A DNA stretch of 64,000 nt from Microbacterium bovistercoris (GTDB taxonomy: Bacteria; Actinomycetota; Actinomycetes; Actinomycetales; Microbacteriaceae): positions 1-64,000 of the forward strand of contig NZ_QUAB01000015.1 in the NCBI RefSeq assembly GCF_003387575.1. Reading direction: 5' to 3'. This document shows positions 41,627 to 50,871 of this stretch, one piece after another; position 1 is the first letter of the stretch, and the number at the start of each line of letters is the position of its first letter. Position numbers and translations under genes: made by a program. A model generated the notes under the pieces. It searched no databases. It saw only the letters and a program-made list of their open reading frames with translations, and was not told the DNA's origin.

Positions 41627-44533
41627 CTACTCCGTCGTCTCCGACGTCGCCGACAGCTCGAGCAGCTTCTGCACGGCCTCTGTCAGCTGCTTGTCCGCGG
41701 CGGCGAAGGCCTCCAGGTCACCGGCTTTGAGCGCTGCATCACGGGCGCTCATCGCCTTCGAGGCATCCGCCAGCGCCTGCTTCTCCGCCGCACCCGGCTC
41801 GGTCGGCGCCTCCTCGCCCTCGGCCGGCGGTGTCTCGCCTTCCGTCGGCGGCACGTCCTCATCACCGCCGGCGGCGCCCGCGTCGCCGCCGAACAGGGCG
41901 TCCAGCGCCTCGGTCAGCGTGTCCTCGAACGCCACCTGATCGCCGAACGCGACGAGGATCTTGCGCAGATTCGGCAGCTGCGTGCCCTTGGACTGCTGCA
42001 CGTACACGGGCTGCACATACAGCAGGCCTCCGCCGACCGGCAACGTCAGCAGGTTGCCGTACTTCACCTCGGACTCACCCTGCTGCATGATGTTGACCTG
42101 CGATGCCACGGCCGTGTTCGAGTTGAACGTGTTCTGCACCTGGCCGGGGCCGGGCACCGTGTTGTCCGTGTCGATCTCCAGCAGCTCCAGCTTGCCGTAG
42201 GTGCCGGACTTCTTGCCCTTCGTCGACCCGGCGTCCGAGTCGACGGACAGGTAGCCCATCAGCACCTCTCGAGTGCTCTGCCCCTGTGCGGCAGGGATGA
42301 ACGTGGAGTACATCGAGAACCGGGAGGTGTCCTCACCCGGCATCCGCATCGACAGGTAGTACGGAGGCTGGGACTGGCCCTCGACGCGCGGGTCGTCCGG
42401 CGTCTGCCAGCGGTTGTCCTCCTGCGCGAAGGAGTTCGCGTCCTTGATGTGGTAGACGCCGAGCATGTTGCGCTGCACCTTGAACAGGTCGGTCGGGTAG
42501 CGCACGTGGCTCATCAGATCGCCCGACATCTCGCTGATCGGAAGCACCGTGCTCGGGAACACCTTCTGCCACGTCTGCAGCACCGGATCCTCGTCGTCCC
42601 AGGCGTACAGCTTCACCTTGCCGTCGTACGCATCGACGGTGGCCTTGACCGAGTTGCGGATGTAGTTGATCTCGTCGAACGCCACGGCCGAGGCCGAGTT
42701 GGTCGAATCCGCGATCGCCTCGCGCAGGCTGACCTTCGAGGAGTACGGGTATGTGGCGCTCGTGGTGAACCCGTCGATGATCCACACGATGCGGCCGTCG
42801 ACCACGCTGGGGTACGGGTCGCTGTCCAGCGTCAGATACGGGGCCACCTTCTGCACGCGCTCCCGCGGATCGCGGTCGTACAGGATCTGCGACTCGGAGT
42901 TGACCAGGTTCGAGAAGAGGATCTGCTCGGACTGGAACTTCAGCGCGTACAGCAGCTTCGTGAACGTACTGCCGATGCGCGGTCCGCCATCGCCCTTGAA
43001 CGTGGTCTTCGTGTCGGACCCGCCGTCCTCGCCTCCGCGCGGATAGTCGATCTCGACCGGTTTCGTGCCCTCGGGGGCGCCGACGATCGAGTATTCCGGC
43101 GAGTGCTCGCCGAAGTACACCCGCGGCTCGTACTTCTCGCTCTCGGTGAGGAACCCGGATGAGGGGATGCCCTGCTCGAGGAAGACCGGCTCGCCGTCGG
43201 TGGTTCGCTGGTTGCCCGCCATCGCCACCAGGCCGTAGCCGTGGGTGTACACGGCGGCGCGGTTGTTCCAGCTGTCACCGCCACCGAGCTTGGTCATGTC
43301 GAGCTCGCGGACCGCGACCACGGTGTCCTGCATCTCGCCGTCGATCTCGTAGCGGTCGACGTCGAGGTCCTTGCCGAACTGGTAGTACGAGCGGTACTGC
43401 TGCAGCTGCGCGACCGTCGGGCTGATGATGTTCGGGTCCATGATGCGCACGGATGCCGTGGTCTGGGCGTCCTCGCGGAGCTGACCCTTCTCAGTGTCGG
43501 TCTTGGCCTTGATCGGCGTGACCGTCATGTCGTCGACGCCGTAGGCGGTCTTGGTGCTGTCGATGTTGCGGTCGTAGAACTCCGCCTGCAGCTGGTTCTG
43601 GTTCGGCTTCACCTGGAAGGTGGTGACGATCCACGGGTAGCCGACGCCGACGACCAGGGATGCCACGACCAGCAGCGCGGTCGCCGCCAGCGGGAAGCGC
43701 CAGCGGCCGATCACGGCGGTCACGAAGAACAGGATCGCGACGACGGCGGCGATGATCGAGAGGATCGCGAGGCCGGGGATGGTCGCGTACACGCCGGTGT
43801 ACGCGGGGCCGGTGATGCGGTCTTCAGGCTGGGTCAGCGTCAGGTAGCGGTCCAGCCACAGGCTGACGGCCTGCACCACGAGGTAGAGCCCTGCGAGCAC
43901 GGCGAGCTGGATGCGGGCCGGCTTGGAGATGCGCAGCTCGCGCTGGCCGATCCGGACGGAGCCGTAGAGGTACGACACCAGCGCGGTGATCACCAGGCAC
44001 AGCAGCAGCACGGCCGAGATGAACGCGAGCAGCATGTGGTAGAAGGGCATCGCGAACATGTAGAAGCCGGTGTCGACACCGAACTCCGGATCCTTGACGC
44101 TGGTGGTGACGCCGTTCGCCCACAGCCAGACGATGCGCCAGTTGCCCGCGGACGCGAAGCCCGCGAAGACGCCGAAGAAGATCGGCATGCCCCACATAGC
44201 GAGGCGCCGCAGCGGCTCGACGACCTCCTGATAGCGGTCCAGCTGCGAGCTCAGCCGCACGTACACCGGCCGCAGCCGGTAGGCGAGCTGGATGCACACG
44301 AACAGCGGCACCGCCATGCCGAGGAACCCGACGACGAACATCACCGCCGTCGCCAGCCACTGGGTCGTCAGCACGGATTCGAACCCGAGCTGGTCGAACC
44401 AGAGGAACTCCGTGTACAGCGAGGCGAACACGAAGAACGCCGCGATCAGCGCTGCGATGACGATCAGCGAGATCGTGAGGATTCTTCGTGAAGTCCGGGG
44501 CGTGGCCGCAGTCGGCGCAGGGTTCGAGGTCAC
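41627..44533 (-). CDS. UPF0182 family membrane protein
   Basis: This 968-residue protein belongs to UPF0182 (COG1615), conserved across Actinobacteria and of unknown function. It has about seven membrane segments in the first 300 residues, a large extracytoplasmic domain with VKPNQNQLQAEFYDRNID and NAAVYTHGYGLVAMAGNQR, and an acidic Pro/Glu-rich C-terminal stretch. The GTG at 44533 is preceded at 6 nt by TAGGAT, giving a leaderless start. It is followed downstream by a strong terminator, and its neighbour at 44607 is the YlbL protease in a conserved pairing. Confidence 0.93.
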   Translation of the reverse strand: MTSNPAPTAATPRTSRRILTISLIVIAALIAAFFVFASLYTEFLWFDQLGFESVLTTQWLATAVMFVVGFLGMAVPLFVCIQLAYRLRPVYVRLSSQLDRYQEVVEPLRRLAMWGMPIFFGVFAGFASAGNWRIVWLWANGVTTSVKDPEFGVDTGFYMFAMPFYHMLLAFISAVLLLCLVITALVSYLYGSVRIGQRELRISKPARIQLAVLAGLYLVVQAVSLWLDRYLTLTQPEDRITGPAYTGVYATIPGLAILSIIAAVVAILFFVTAVIGRWRFPLAATALLVVASLVVGVGYPWIVTTFQVKPNQNQLQAEFYDRNIDSTKTAYGVDDMTVTPIKAKTDTEKGQLREDAQTTASVRIMDPNIISPTVAQLQQYRSYYQFGKDLDVDRYEIDGEMQDTVVAVRELDMTKLGGGDSWNNRAAVYTHGYGLVAMAGNQRTTDGEPVFLEQGIPSSGFLTESEKYEPRVYFGEHSPEYSIVGAPEGTKPVEIDYPRGGEDGGSDTKTTFKGDGGPRIGSTFTKLLYALKFQSEQILFSNLVNSESQILYDRDPRERVQKVAPYLTLDSDPYPSVVDGRIVWIIDGFTTSATYPYSSKVSLREAIADSTNSASAVAFDEINYIRNSVKATVDAYDGKVKLYAWDDEDPVLQTWQKVFPSTVLPISEMSGDLMSHVRYPTDLFKVQRNMLGVYHIKDANSFAQEDNRWQTPDDPRVEGQSQPPYYLSMRMPGEDTSRFSMYSTFIPAAQGQSTREVLMGYLSVDSDAGSTKGKKSGTYGKLELLEIDTDNTVPGPGQVQNTFNSNTAVASQVNIMQQGESEVKYGNLLTLPVGGGLLYVQPVYVQQSKGTQLPNLRKILVAFGDQVAFEDTLTEALDALFGGDAGAAGGDEDVPPTEGETPPAEGEEAPTEPGAAEKQALADASKAMSARDAALKAGDLEAFAAADKQLTEAVQKLLELSATSETTE

Positions 44534-44539
44534 CCGTCC

Positions 44540-44545
44540 ATCCTA
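44540..44545 (-). promoter_or_regulatory. -10 box TAGGAT of a leaderless promoter
   Basis: TAGGAT is followed by a 6-nt gap and the GTG at 44533. Confidence 0.5.
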
Positions 44546-44606
44546 GGCAGGGCGTCTGTGCACCGGCTTCGTAACGGAAGTGTCACGGGCTGCGTCCGCA
44601 GGTGGC

Positions 44607-45692
44607 TCAGGACGCCTTGCAGGTCGGCAGCTCGGAGGTGTCTTCGCCGTCCGCGATCGTCTCGAGGACGTGCAGCGAATCCTCGAGCGTCGCGGTGCTG
44701 TACACGTCCAGTCCGTCGGGGATGTGCCCGACGACCTCGTCGCAGTTGGACTCCGGGGCGAGGAAGATCGTCGCGCCGGCATCCCGCGCGCCGTACAGCT
44801 TCTGCCGGATGCCGCCGATCGGGCCCACCGTGCCGTCGGCCTCGATCGTTCCCGTGCCTGCGACGTTCTCACCGCCGTTGAGCTCGCCGGGGGTGAGCGT
44901 GTCGATGATGCCGAGCGCGAACATCATCCCTGCGCTGGGACCGCCGACGTTGTCGAGCTGGATCGTCACGTCGATCGGGAAGTCGTAGGTGGTGGTCAGC
45001 GAGATGCCGATCAGCCAGGTCGTGTCGCCGTTCACCTCCTGCTCCTCCGGGGTCACCGAGACCTGCTGCTCGGTGCCGTCGCGGTCGACGGTCAGTTCGA
45101 CGGTGTCTCCCCCGGCCTGCTGCACTTCTTCACGGAGCACCTTGGCCGAGGAGACCTCCTGGCCGTCGATCGCGACGATGACGTCGCCGGCCTCGAGCAC
45201 GCCGTCGGCGGGCGTGTCCTCGATGGCCTCGACGACCTCGACCTGCGCACCGACGTCGTAGCCCAGCTCGGTGAGCGCCGCAGCGGTGGCCTCGTGCTGC
45301 GAGTTGACCATCAGCTCGGCGTTCTGCTTGTCGCGCTGCTCCGACGTGACGCCTTCGGGGAAGACCACGTCGATCGGCACGACCGCGCGCGCGGGGTCGA
45401 CCCAGGCGACCGCGAGTTCCGCCCAGCTCGGCGTGCGCTCCCGGTTGCCGACCACCTGGACGGTGGTCAGATCGAGCGTTCCGCCGGTCGGGTAGGTCTC
45501 CGCACCGTCGACCTCGATCAGCGGAACCTGCTCGCCGTCGGCGTCCTTCGCCGTGCCGAGGGTGTCGAACACCGGACCGGGCCGCTGGATCACGTAGGGG
45601 GTGGGGATGAAGGTGAGCGCCACCAGGGCGACCAGTGCGACGACGAGCGCCCAGACGCCTACGCCGACTCGTCGGGACCGGGTTGGGGACAC
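44607..45692 (-). CDS. PDZ and Lon-like (S16) protease, YlbL family
   Basis: This 361-residue membrane protein has one N-terminal membrane helix (about 10-30), a PDZ domain around GDVIVAIDGQEVSSAKVL (about 165-200) and a C-terminal Lon-type proteolytic domain. The Ser-Lys dyad is visible as Ser in GGPSAGMMFALG and Lys in GGIRQKLYGARDAG. It is predicted to cleave membrane or extracytoplasmic substrates without ATP. The ribosome site CGGAGG lies 6-7 nt before the GTG. The gene lies just upstream of UPF0182, as in mycobacteria. Confidence 0.93.
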   Translation of the reverse strand: MSPTRSRRVGVGVWALVVALVALVALTFIPTPYVIQRPGPVFDTLGTAKDADGEQVPLIEVDGAETYPTGGTLDLTTVQVVGNRERTPSWAELAVAWVDPARAVVPIDVVFPEGVTSEQRDKQNAELMVNSQHEATAAALTELGYDVGAQVEVVEAIEDTPADGVLEAGDVIVAIDGQEVSSAKVLREEVQQAGGDTVELTVDRDGTEQQVSVTPEEQEVNGDTTWLIGISLTTTYDFPIDVTIQLDNVGGPSAGMMFALGIIDTLTPGELNGGENVAGTGTIEADGTVGPIGGIRQKLYGARDAGATIFLAPESNCDEVVGHIPDGLDVYSTATLEDSLHVLETIADGEDTSELPTCKAS

Positions 45693-45807
45693 GGGCGACC
45701 TCCGACGTTCGCGAGCGGCGTACAGGGATCCGCGTCCGTCCGGGGCATGCGCAGAATCCTGTGACTAGCGTAGAGGTCACAGGCTTTCCGCGTGCTGAGA
45801 GGGCGAC

Positions 45808-47202
45808 ATGAGCGACGACCGACCCGACCCGTCCGACTTCGAGGAGTTCCTGCGCCGGATGATGTCCGGCGAGGGCATCGACCCGGATGCGCTGCGCGAT
45901 GCCATGAGCGGCATGGAGGGCTTCCAGATCGACCCCGCCCAGATGCAGGCCTTCTTCTCGCAGATGCAGGGCGCCTTCGGCGGCGATCCCTGGGAGAGCA
46001 CGAAGCGTCAGGCGCTGCACATCGCCAACCAGGACGGACAGGGCATCACCGACGGCTCACGCGGTTCGCTGGCGGATGCGTTCGGCCTGGCCGATCTGTG
46101 GCTGAGCGAGGCGACGACGCTGTCGGAGCTCTCCGCACCGCCGCGCGCGATGACCCGTGGCGAGTGGGTCGAGCAGACCCTTCCGGTGTGGAAGGAGATC
46201 GCCGGTCCCGTGTCGACGAGCATCGCCGACGCGCTCACCCAGGCACTCGGCTCGCAGGCGCCCGACGAGATGCGCGGTGTCGTGCAGGGTGCCGGTCAGC
46301 TGATGCGGGGCCTCGGCGCGTCGGTGTTCGCCATGCAGTTCGGGAAGGTCCTCGGAGACCTCTCCCTCGAGGTCGTCTCGGGCGGCGATGTCGGCATCCC
46401 CGTGCTGCCGGCCGGCACGGCAGCGGTGATCCCGCAGAACATCGCGGCGTTCGGCGAGGGGCTGGAGATCCCCGAGGACCAGATCGCGCTGTACCTCGCG
46501 GTGCGCGAGCTCGCCTACGCGCGGCTGTACCGGCACGCCAAGTGGCTGCACCTGCACGTGATGTCCCAGATCACCGAGTTCGCCCGCGGCGTCGAGGTCG
46601 ACGTGGACGCGCTGCAGGATGTCGCAGAGCGGCTCGACCCCTCGAACCCGGAGGAGCTGCGCGCGGCGATCGAGGGCGGTGCGCTGCTGCCTGCGCAGTC
46701 CGAGGCCCAGCGCGAGGCGCTCACCCGTCTCGAGAACGTCATCGCGACGATCGACGGCTGGGTGGACGTCGTGACGACGGAGGCGATCTCCCGGCTCCCC
46801 GACGGTGTGCGGATCGCCGAGGCGGCTCGCCGCCGCCGTGCCGTGGGCGGCCCTGCTGAGGACGCGCTCGGCGCGCTGGTCGGCCTGAAGCTGCGCCCGC
46901 GCCGGCTGCGCGAGGCGGCGGCCATGTGGCGCGCGGTGACGGATGCCGTGGGCACCAACGCCCGCGACGCGCTGTGGGACTATCCCGACCTGATGCCGCA
47001 GGCGTCGGACATCGACGACCCGGCGGCGCTGATCGCGCGCCTGCAGGCCGGCGAACGCGGCGAGGCCCCCGCGGCCGACGAGTTCGACGAGGCCCTCGCC
47101 CGGCTGCTCGACGGCGACGACTTCGGCGGCTCCCCCTCCGAGGGCGACACCAAGGACCAGTCCCCCGACGAGGACCACCCCGACGACCCCCGCCCGGTCT
47201 GA
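45808..47202 (+). CDS. DUF2342 / putative zinc-dependent hydrolase
   Basis: This 464-residue protein is of the DUF2342 (TIGR03624) family, widely conserved in Actinobacteria next to the YlbL/UPF0182 genes. Typical features are a Met-rich start (FEEFLRRMMSG), AFGLADLWLSEATTL, and a middle region with LYLAVRELAYARLYRHAKWLHLHV. Family members are annotated as metal-dependent hydrolases, but no HExxH motif is visible in this copy, so activity is uncertain. The last 60 residues are acidic and disordered. A GAGAGG ribosome site precedes the ATG. Confidence 0.85.
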   Translation: MSDDRPDPSDFEEFLRRMMSGEGIDPDALRDAMSGMEGFQIDPAQMQAFFSQMQGAFGGDPWESTKRQALHIANQDGQGITDGSRGSLADAFGLADLWLSEATTLSELSAPPRAMTRGEWVEQTLPVWKEIAGPVSTSIADALTQALGSQAPDEMRGVVQGAGQLMRGLGASVFAMQFGKVLGDLSLEVVSGGDVGIPVLPAGTAAVIPQNIAAFGEGLEIPEDQIALYLAVRELAYARLYRHAKWLHLHVMSQITEFARGVEVDVDALQDVAERLDPSNPEELRAAIEGGALLPAQSEAQREALTRLENVIATIDGWVDVVTTEAISRLPDGVRIAEAARRRRAVGGPAEDALGALVGLKLRPRRLREAAAMWRAVTDAVGTNARDALWDYPDLMPQASDIDDPAALIARLQAGERGEAPAADEFDEALARLLDGDDFGGSPSEGDTKDQSPDEDHPDDPRPV

Positions 47203-47220
47203 CCCCTCAGCTCCGCTGAC

Positions 47221-47262
47221 ACCGTTTCGTCTCGCTCCTCCGTCGCTCGCTCAACGACCCGG
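47221..47262. repeat. Intergenic palindromic repeat copy
   Basis: The sequence reads ACCGTTTCGTCTCGCTCC followed by a GCTCGCTCAACGACC end. It shares its two halves with the copies at 55751-55787 and 55807-55845 and its AACGACC end with the palindrome at 39074-39109. Confidence 0.7.
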
Positions 47263-47340
47263 GGCTGAAAGTCACGCCACCAGAAACTCCATCCCTCTAC
47301 CTCCCTCCCCGAGCACGCGAACCCTCCCCAAAAGCACGAG

Positions 47341-47454
47341 CGGGAGGAGATGTTCCCGGAACGAGCATTGGGAGGGGCCGTTGGCTGGAGCGGGCTTGCC
47401 CGCTCCAGCCAACGGAGGGTCCCACTCTGCGAGTGCAGGGAACATCTCCTCCCG
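47341..47454. repeat. 114-bp nested inverted repeat (cruciform)
   Basis: The outer arms (47341-47357 and 47438-47454) are a perfect 17-bp inverted repeat starting CGGGAGGAGATGTTCCC. The inner arms (47378-47394 and 47399-47415) are a second perfect 17-bp repeat around a CTTG loop, and a 5-bp TGGGA/TCCCA pair (47369-47373, 47420-47424) lies between. It sits in the 321-bp gap after the DUF2342 gene (47203-47523), where I see no gene. It could be a miniature mobile element, a regulatory structure or a terminator. Confidence 0.75.
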
Positions 47455-47523
47455 CGCCCCTCGAACAACAGAAGTTCTCCACAGGCCCGGCGAACTCCAC
47501 CCACGCCGTCGGTGGCCTCCGCC

Positions 47524-48405
47524 ATGATCGTCCGCATGAGCCCGCTCAGTCCGACCACGAAGACACGCCTGGATCCCCGGTACCCGCTGCTCTGGCGCGA
47601 CTCCGACACCGTCCAGTTCGGCATCGAAGGCATCGTCCACGTCGACGCCACGGCAGCTTGGGTCGAACCGCTGCTCGCGCGTCTCTCCGCCGGCATCCGC
47701 CTGACGACCTTCGACGTCGTCGCGCATGCCGTCGGCGCGCCGCGTCAGGCCGCGCGCGACCTTCTCACGCTGCTGCGCCCTGTGCTGCGCGACGATCCGC
47801 CGCCCGCTCCGGCGTTCTGGGTGGAGGGCGTGAGCGTCACGGACGACCGTGCTCTGCCGCGCATGGCGGAGTGCCTCCTCGAGGAGGGGCTGGACCGCGG
47901 CGTCCGCGATGATCCGGCCGATGTCGGGGTGATCGTGGTCGAGGGGGCGGCGTCCGCGCTGCAGCTGGCCTCGTACCTGCGCGACGACGTGGCCCACCTG
48001 CCGGTGGCGTTCGAGACCGCGGCGATGACGGTCGGTCCGCTCGTGCGTCCCGGCGAGACGCCCTGTCTCTCCTGCCGCGACGAGCACGAGGGTCTGCGCG
48101 ATCCCGCCTGGCCACGGCTGCACACGCAGCTGATCGGCAGACCGGTCGGTGCGATCGCGTCGGTGCGGATCGCGCAGGCGGCTGCGCTGGCGGCGCGCAT
48201 CCTGCGAACTCCCGTGGAGAACGCGGGGCTGGTCGCCCGAGTCAGCCCCGACGGACGGATCGCATGGCGCTCGGTGAGATTTCACGGAGGATGCCTGTGC
48301 CGCGACCTGTCGTCCCGATCTCAGCAAGGAACCGCGACGGCGCCCGTTCCCCTCGTCCCGCACTCCGAGCCCACGACAGCGACAGCGTACGCGCGGCTCG
48401 CGTGA
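47524..48405 (+). CDS. TOMM precursor leader peptide-binding-like protein (cyclodehydratase family)
   Basis: This protein is 293 residues long from the ATG at 47524; an ATG at 47536 is an alternative. It has the family core DPRYPLLWRDSDTVQFGIEG, the GPLVRPGETPCLSCRDEHEG segment with a CxxC motif, and a C-terminal HGGCLC that could complete a zinc site. These match the leader-binding (E1-like, ocin-ThiF) domain family that delivers azol(in)e RiPP precursors, but the ThiF ATP-binding part is absent and no RiPP genes are nearby. It occurs here in the conserved DUF2342-uvrD2 block, so a housekeeping role is more likely. The last 164 bp overlap uvrD2 head to tail. Confidence 0.65.
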   Translation: MIVRMSPLSPTTKTRLDPRYPLLWRDSDTVQFGIEGIVHVDATAAWVEPLLARLSAGIRLTTFDVVAHAVGAPRQAARDLLTLLRPVLRDDPPPAPAFWVEGVSVTDDRALPRMAECLLEEGLDRGVRDDPADVGVIVVEGAASALQLASYLRDDVAHLPVAFETAAMTVGPLVRPGETPCLSCRDEHEGLRDPAWPRLHTQLIGRPVGAIASVRIAQAAALAARILRTPVENAGLVARVSPDGRIAWRSVRFHGGCLCRDLSSRSQQGTATAPVPLVPHSEPTTATAYARLA

Positions 48406-49963
48406 GTCCGACGTACGCGAGGCGGCGCTCCTCGTCGACCTGCTCGAAGGTCGTGGCGTACGAGATCGGCAGGGCTCCCTCGTTCCATCCGGCGAGGTGC
48501 ACGTGCGGCCACTCCAGGCCCTTCGCCGCGTGCAGGGTCGACAGCGTCACGGTCCGCAGCTCCGGCTCGTGCTGATCCTTGGCCCTGGCGGACAGCATCT
48601 CGGCGAAGCTGCGCAGCGTGGCATCCGCCGGCGCCTCCTCGGCGAGCCGCAGGATCGCACGCCGGGCCTCCCAGGCGTCGCGCTGCGCACCGCCGGCCTG
48701 CGGCGGCTCTTCCGTCAGGCCGAGGTTGCGCAGCACGTCGCGCACCGTGGGCAGGAATCCGGCCAGGGCCGGAGCGACGGCGGCGGCCCGCAGGGCGAGC
48801 ACTGCCTGCCGCACCTCCGGCATGTCGAAGAAGCGCGTGCCGCCCAGCACCGTCGTGGGGATGCCCTGCGCGGCGAGCGCCTGCTGGAGCGGGGCGGACT
48901 GCGCGTGCGCCCGGTACAGCACGGCGATGTCGGCAGGTGAGGAACCGGCCTGGATGCGGGAGGCGATCGCCGCGGCGATACCCTCCGCCTCATCCGTCTC
49001 AGTGTCGAACGCCGTCACCGTGGGGGGTTCGGCGGTGAACGTCTCCCTGGCGGGCACCAGGGCGAGTGCTCCGGGCCGTCCCTTCATGAGCGCGTTGGCC
49101 ACGGCGAGGATCGGCGCCTGGGAGCGGTAGTTGGTCTCCAGCCGCACGACCGTGGCGTCCGGGTGCCGGCGCTCGAACTCGAGGAGATATCGCTGCTGCG
49201 CACCCGCGAACGAGTAGATCGTCTGGCTGGCGTCGCCGACCACGCAGATGTCGTGGCGGTCCCCCAGCCAGAGTTCCAGCAGCCGGTCCTGCAGCGGCGA
49301 GACGTCCTGGTACTCGTCCACGGTGAAGTGGCGGTACTGCTCGTGCACGGCCGCGGCGACGCGCGGTTCGGCCTCGATCATGCCCGCGCACGCCAGCAGC
49401 ACGTCTTCGAAGTCGAGCTGCCGGCGCTCGTCCTTGATCCGCTCGTAGGCGTGCATCAGCGCGGCGAGTCTGTCGGCGTCGATGCCGGTGACCGTGCGTC
49501 CGAGTTCGGCATAGCGGTCGACCGAGATCATCGAGACCTTGCGCCATTCGATCTCGGCGGCGATGTCGCGCAGGGTCGCGGTGCTGGGGCGGAAGCGCAG
49601 CTCGTCTGCCGCCTGCCCGAGCATCCGGACCTTGTTGTTCACGATCGACGGTGCGCTGTCACCGGCGAGGGTCGGCCAGAAGAAGTTGAGCTGCGCGAGG
49701 GCCGCGGCGTGGAAGGTGCGCGCGGCGACCCCCTCGATGCCGAGCGCGCGCAGGCGTCCTCGGAGCTCGCCGGCCGCCTTCGCGGTGAAGGTCACCGCCA
49801 TCACCCGGGAGGGCGAGTACGCGCCGGTGTCGACGCCGTGCGCGATGCGGTGCGTGATCACGCGGGTCTTGCCCGTGCCGGCTCCGGCGAGCACGGCAAC
49901 AGGTCCGCGCAGCACGGATGCCGCCTCTCGCTGCCGTTCGTCGAGAGCGTCGAGTGCACTCAC
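48242..49963 (-). CDS. uvrD2: ATP-dependent DNA helicase UvrD2-like
   Basis: This 573-residue superfamily 1A helicase has Walker A AGAGTGKTRVITHRIAHG, FTVDEYQDVSPLQ, VVGDASQTIYSFAGA, LETNYRSQAPI, TLHAAKGLEWPHV and YVGLTRA. Mycobacterial UvrD2 is longer and has a C-terminal HRDC and zinc-binding region; this one stops soon after the motor, so the tail is missing or never present. The GTG overlaps the nudC stop (GTGA). It is likely a DNA repair or replication motor. Its last 164 bp overlap the convergent gene ending at 48405. Confidence 0.92.
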   Translation of the reverse strand: MSALDALDERQREAASVLRGPVAVLAGAGTGKTRVITHRIAHGVDTGAYSPSRVMAVTFTAKAAGELRGRLRALGIEGVAARTFHAAALAQLNFFWPTLAGDSAPSIVNNKVRMLGQAADELRFRPSTATLRDIAAEIEWRKVSMISVDRYAELGRTVTGIDADRLAALMHAYERIKDERRQLDFEDVLLACAGMIEAEPRVAAAVHEQYRHFTVDEYQDVSPLQDRLLELWLGDRHDICVVGDASQTIYSFAGAQQRYLLEFERRHPDATVVRLETNYRSQAPILAVANALMKGRPGALALVPARETFTAEPPTVTAFDTETDEAEGIAAAIASRIQAGSSPADIAVLYRAHAQSAPLQQALAAQGIPTTVLGGTRFFDMPEVRQAVLALRAAAVAPALAGFLPTVRDVLRNLGLTEEPPQAGGAQRDAWEARRAILRLAEEAPADATLRSFAEMLSARAKDQHEPELRTVTLSTLHAAKGLEWPHVHLAGWNEGALPISYATTFEQVDEERRLAYVGLTRAARTLSLSWARSAGRGERAPSRFLAEIGTTGRGTGILREISPSAMRSVRRG

Positions 49964-50871
49964 GCTCGTTCCTCGTACCAGTCCACGATGAGCGCCCGTG
50001 CGATGGATGACGGCCCGGGAAGCCCGACCGGCCCCTCTCCCCGCAGCGCCGTGGCGATCTCGGCCCGCGTCAGCCAGCGGACGTCGATGATCTCGTCGCC
50101 GTCCGCGACCGCATCCTCATCGACGGCCGTCGCACGGAAGCCCAGCATGAGCGAGCGCGGGTAGGGCCAGGGCTGCGACGACACATAGCGCACGTTCCGC
50201 AGGCGGACACCGGCCTCTTCGAGGATCTCGCGATGCACGGTGGTCTCGAGCGACTCCCCCGCCTCGAGGAACCCGGCGAAGGTGGAGTACATCCGGCCCT
50301 GCCAGTTCGCGTTCGCGCCGAGCAGCAGCCGCTCTCCGTCGGCGCTCTCGATCGCGACGATCACCGCGGGGTCCGTGCGCGGGAAGTGCTCGCGCCCGCA
50401 TGACGGGCAGTGCCGGGACCAGCCGGCCTGCCGCAACTCGGTCTCCGCGCCGCAGGCCGGGCAGAACCGGAACGCCGTCAGCCAGTCGGCGGCGGCGACG
50501 GCCTCGATGAGCAGTTCGGCCTCGACGCCCGCGAGCACTCCGCCGGCGTCCCGCACAGCCGACCAGATGGCGGTGTCGACCGGCGCGGGATCCGCGGGAA
50601 CGGCGTCGATCGCGACCGCATCGACGGGCGCATCCTCGACGACGGCGAGCAGCACCGGGGTGCCGTCCGGATCTCTGCCGAGCAATGCCCAGTCCCGCGC
50701 GCCGACGACGTCGGCGGGCGGGACGCGCAGCAACGCGGCATCGGTGACGCGCGCTCGCCGGTCGTGCACGACGATCGTCCGGGTGGACGGATCCGCCCGC
50801 AGACCGTCGAGAACGCCGGGCACGTCTCGCAGTTCACCGGCTCGGTCGAGGAGGCCCGGTTCGACGATCAT
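49960..50871 (-). CDS. nudC: NADH pyrophosphatase NudC
   Basis: This 303-residue NADH/NAD-cap hydrolase has a zinc ribbon (FCPACG and HCPSCGREHFPRTDPAVI), the Nudix box GFLEAGESLETTVHREILEEAG (REILEEAG is the metal-binding core) and the NudC-specific SQPWPYPRS motif. The ATG at 50871 follows GAGGGAGC at 4-5 nt spacing; the longer frame upstream has no support and would run into the divergent gene. It starts the nudC-uvrD2 unit, and the pair is conserved in actinobacteria. It is expected to cleave NADH and NAD-capped RNA. Confidence 0.95.
   Translation of the reverse strand: MIVEPGLLDRAGELRDVPGVLDGLRADPSTRTIVVHDRRARVTDAALLRVPPADVVGARDWALLGRDPDGTPVLLAVVEDAPVDAVAIDAVPADPAPVDTAIWSAVRDAGGVLAGVEAELLIEAVAAADWLTAFRFCPACGAETELRQAGWSRHCPSCGREHFPRTDPAVIVAIESADGERLLLGANANWQGRMYSTFAGFLEAGESLETTVHREILEEAGVRLRNVRYVSSQPWPYPRSLMLGFRATAVDEDAVADGDEIIDVRWLTRAEIATALRGEGPVGLPGPSSIARALIVDWYEERA

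Noticed and set aside
47272-48363. 363-codon open frame on the minus strand
   Set aside because: It is antisense to the TOMM-like gene, which carries the recognisable CxxC motif, and it is Arg-rich.
47524-48405. RiPP biosynthesis cluster
   Set aside because: There is no YcaO, precursor peptide, protease or transporter near, so I report the gene only as an orphan family member.
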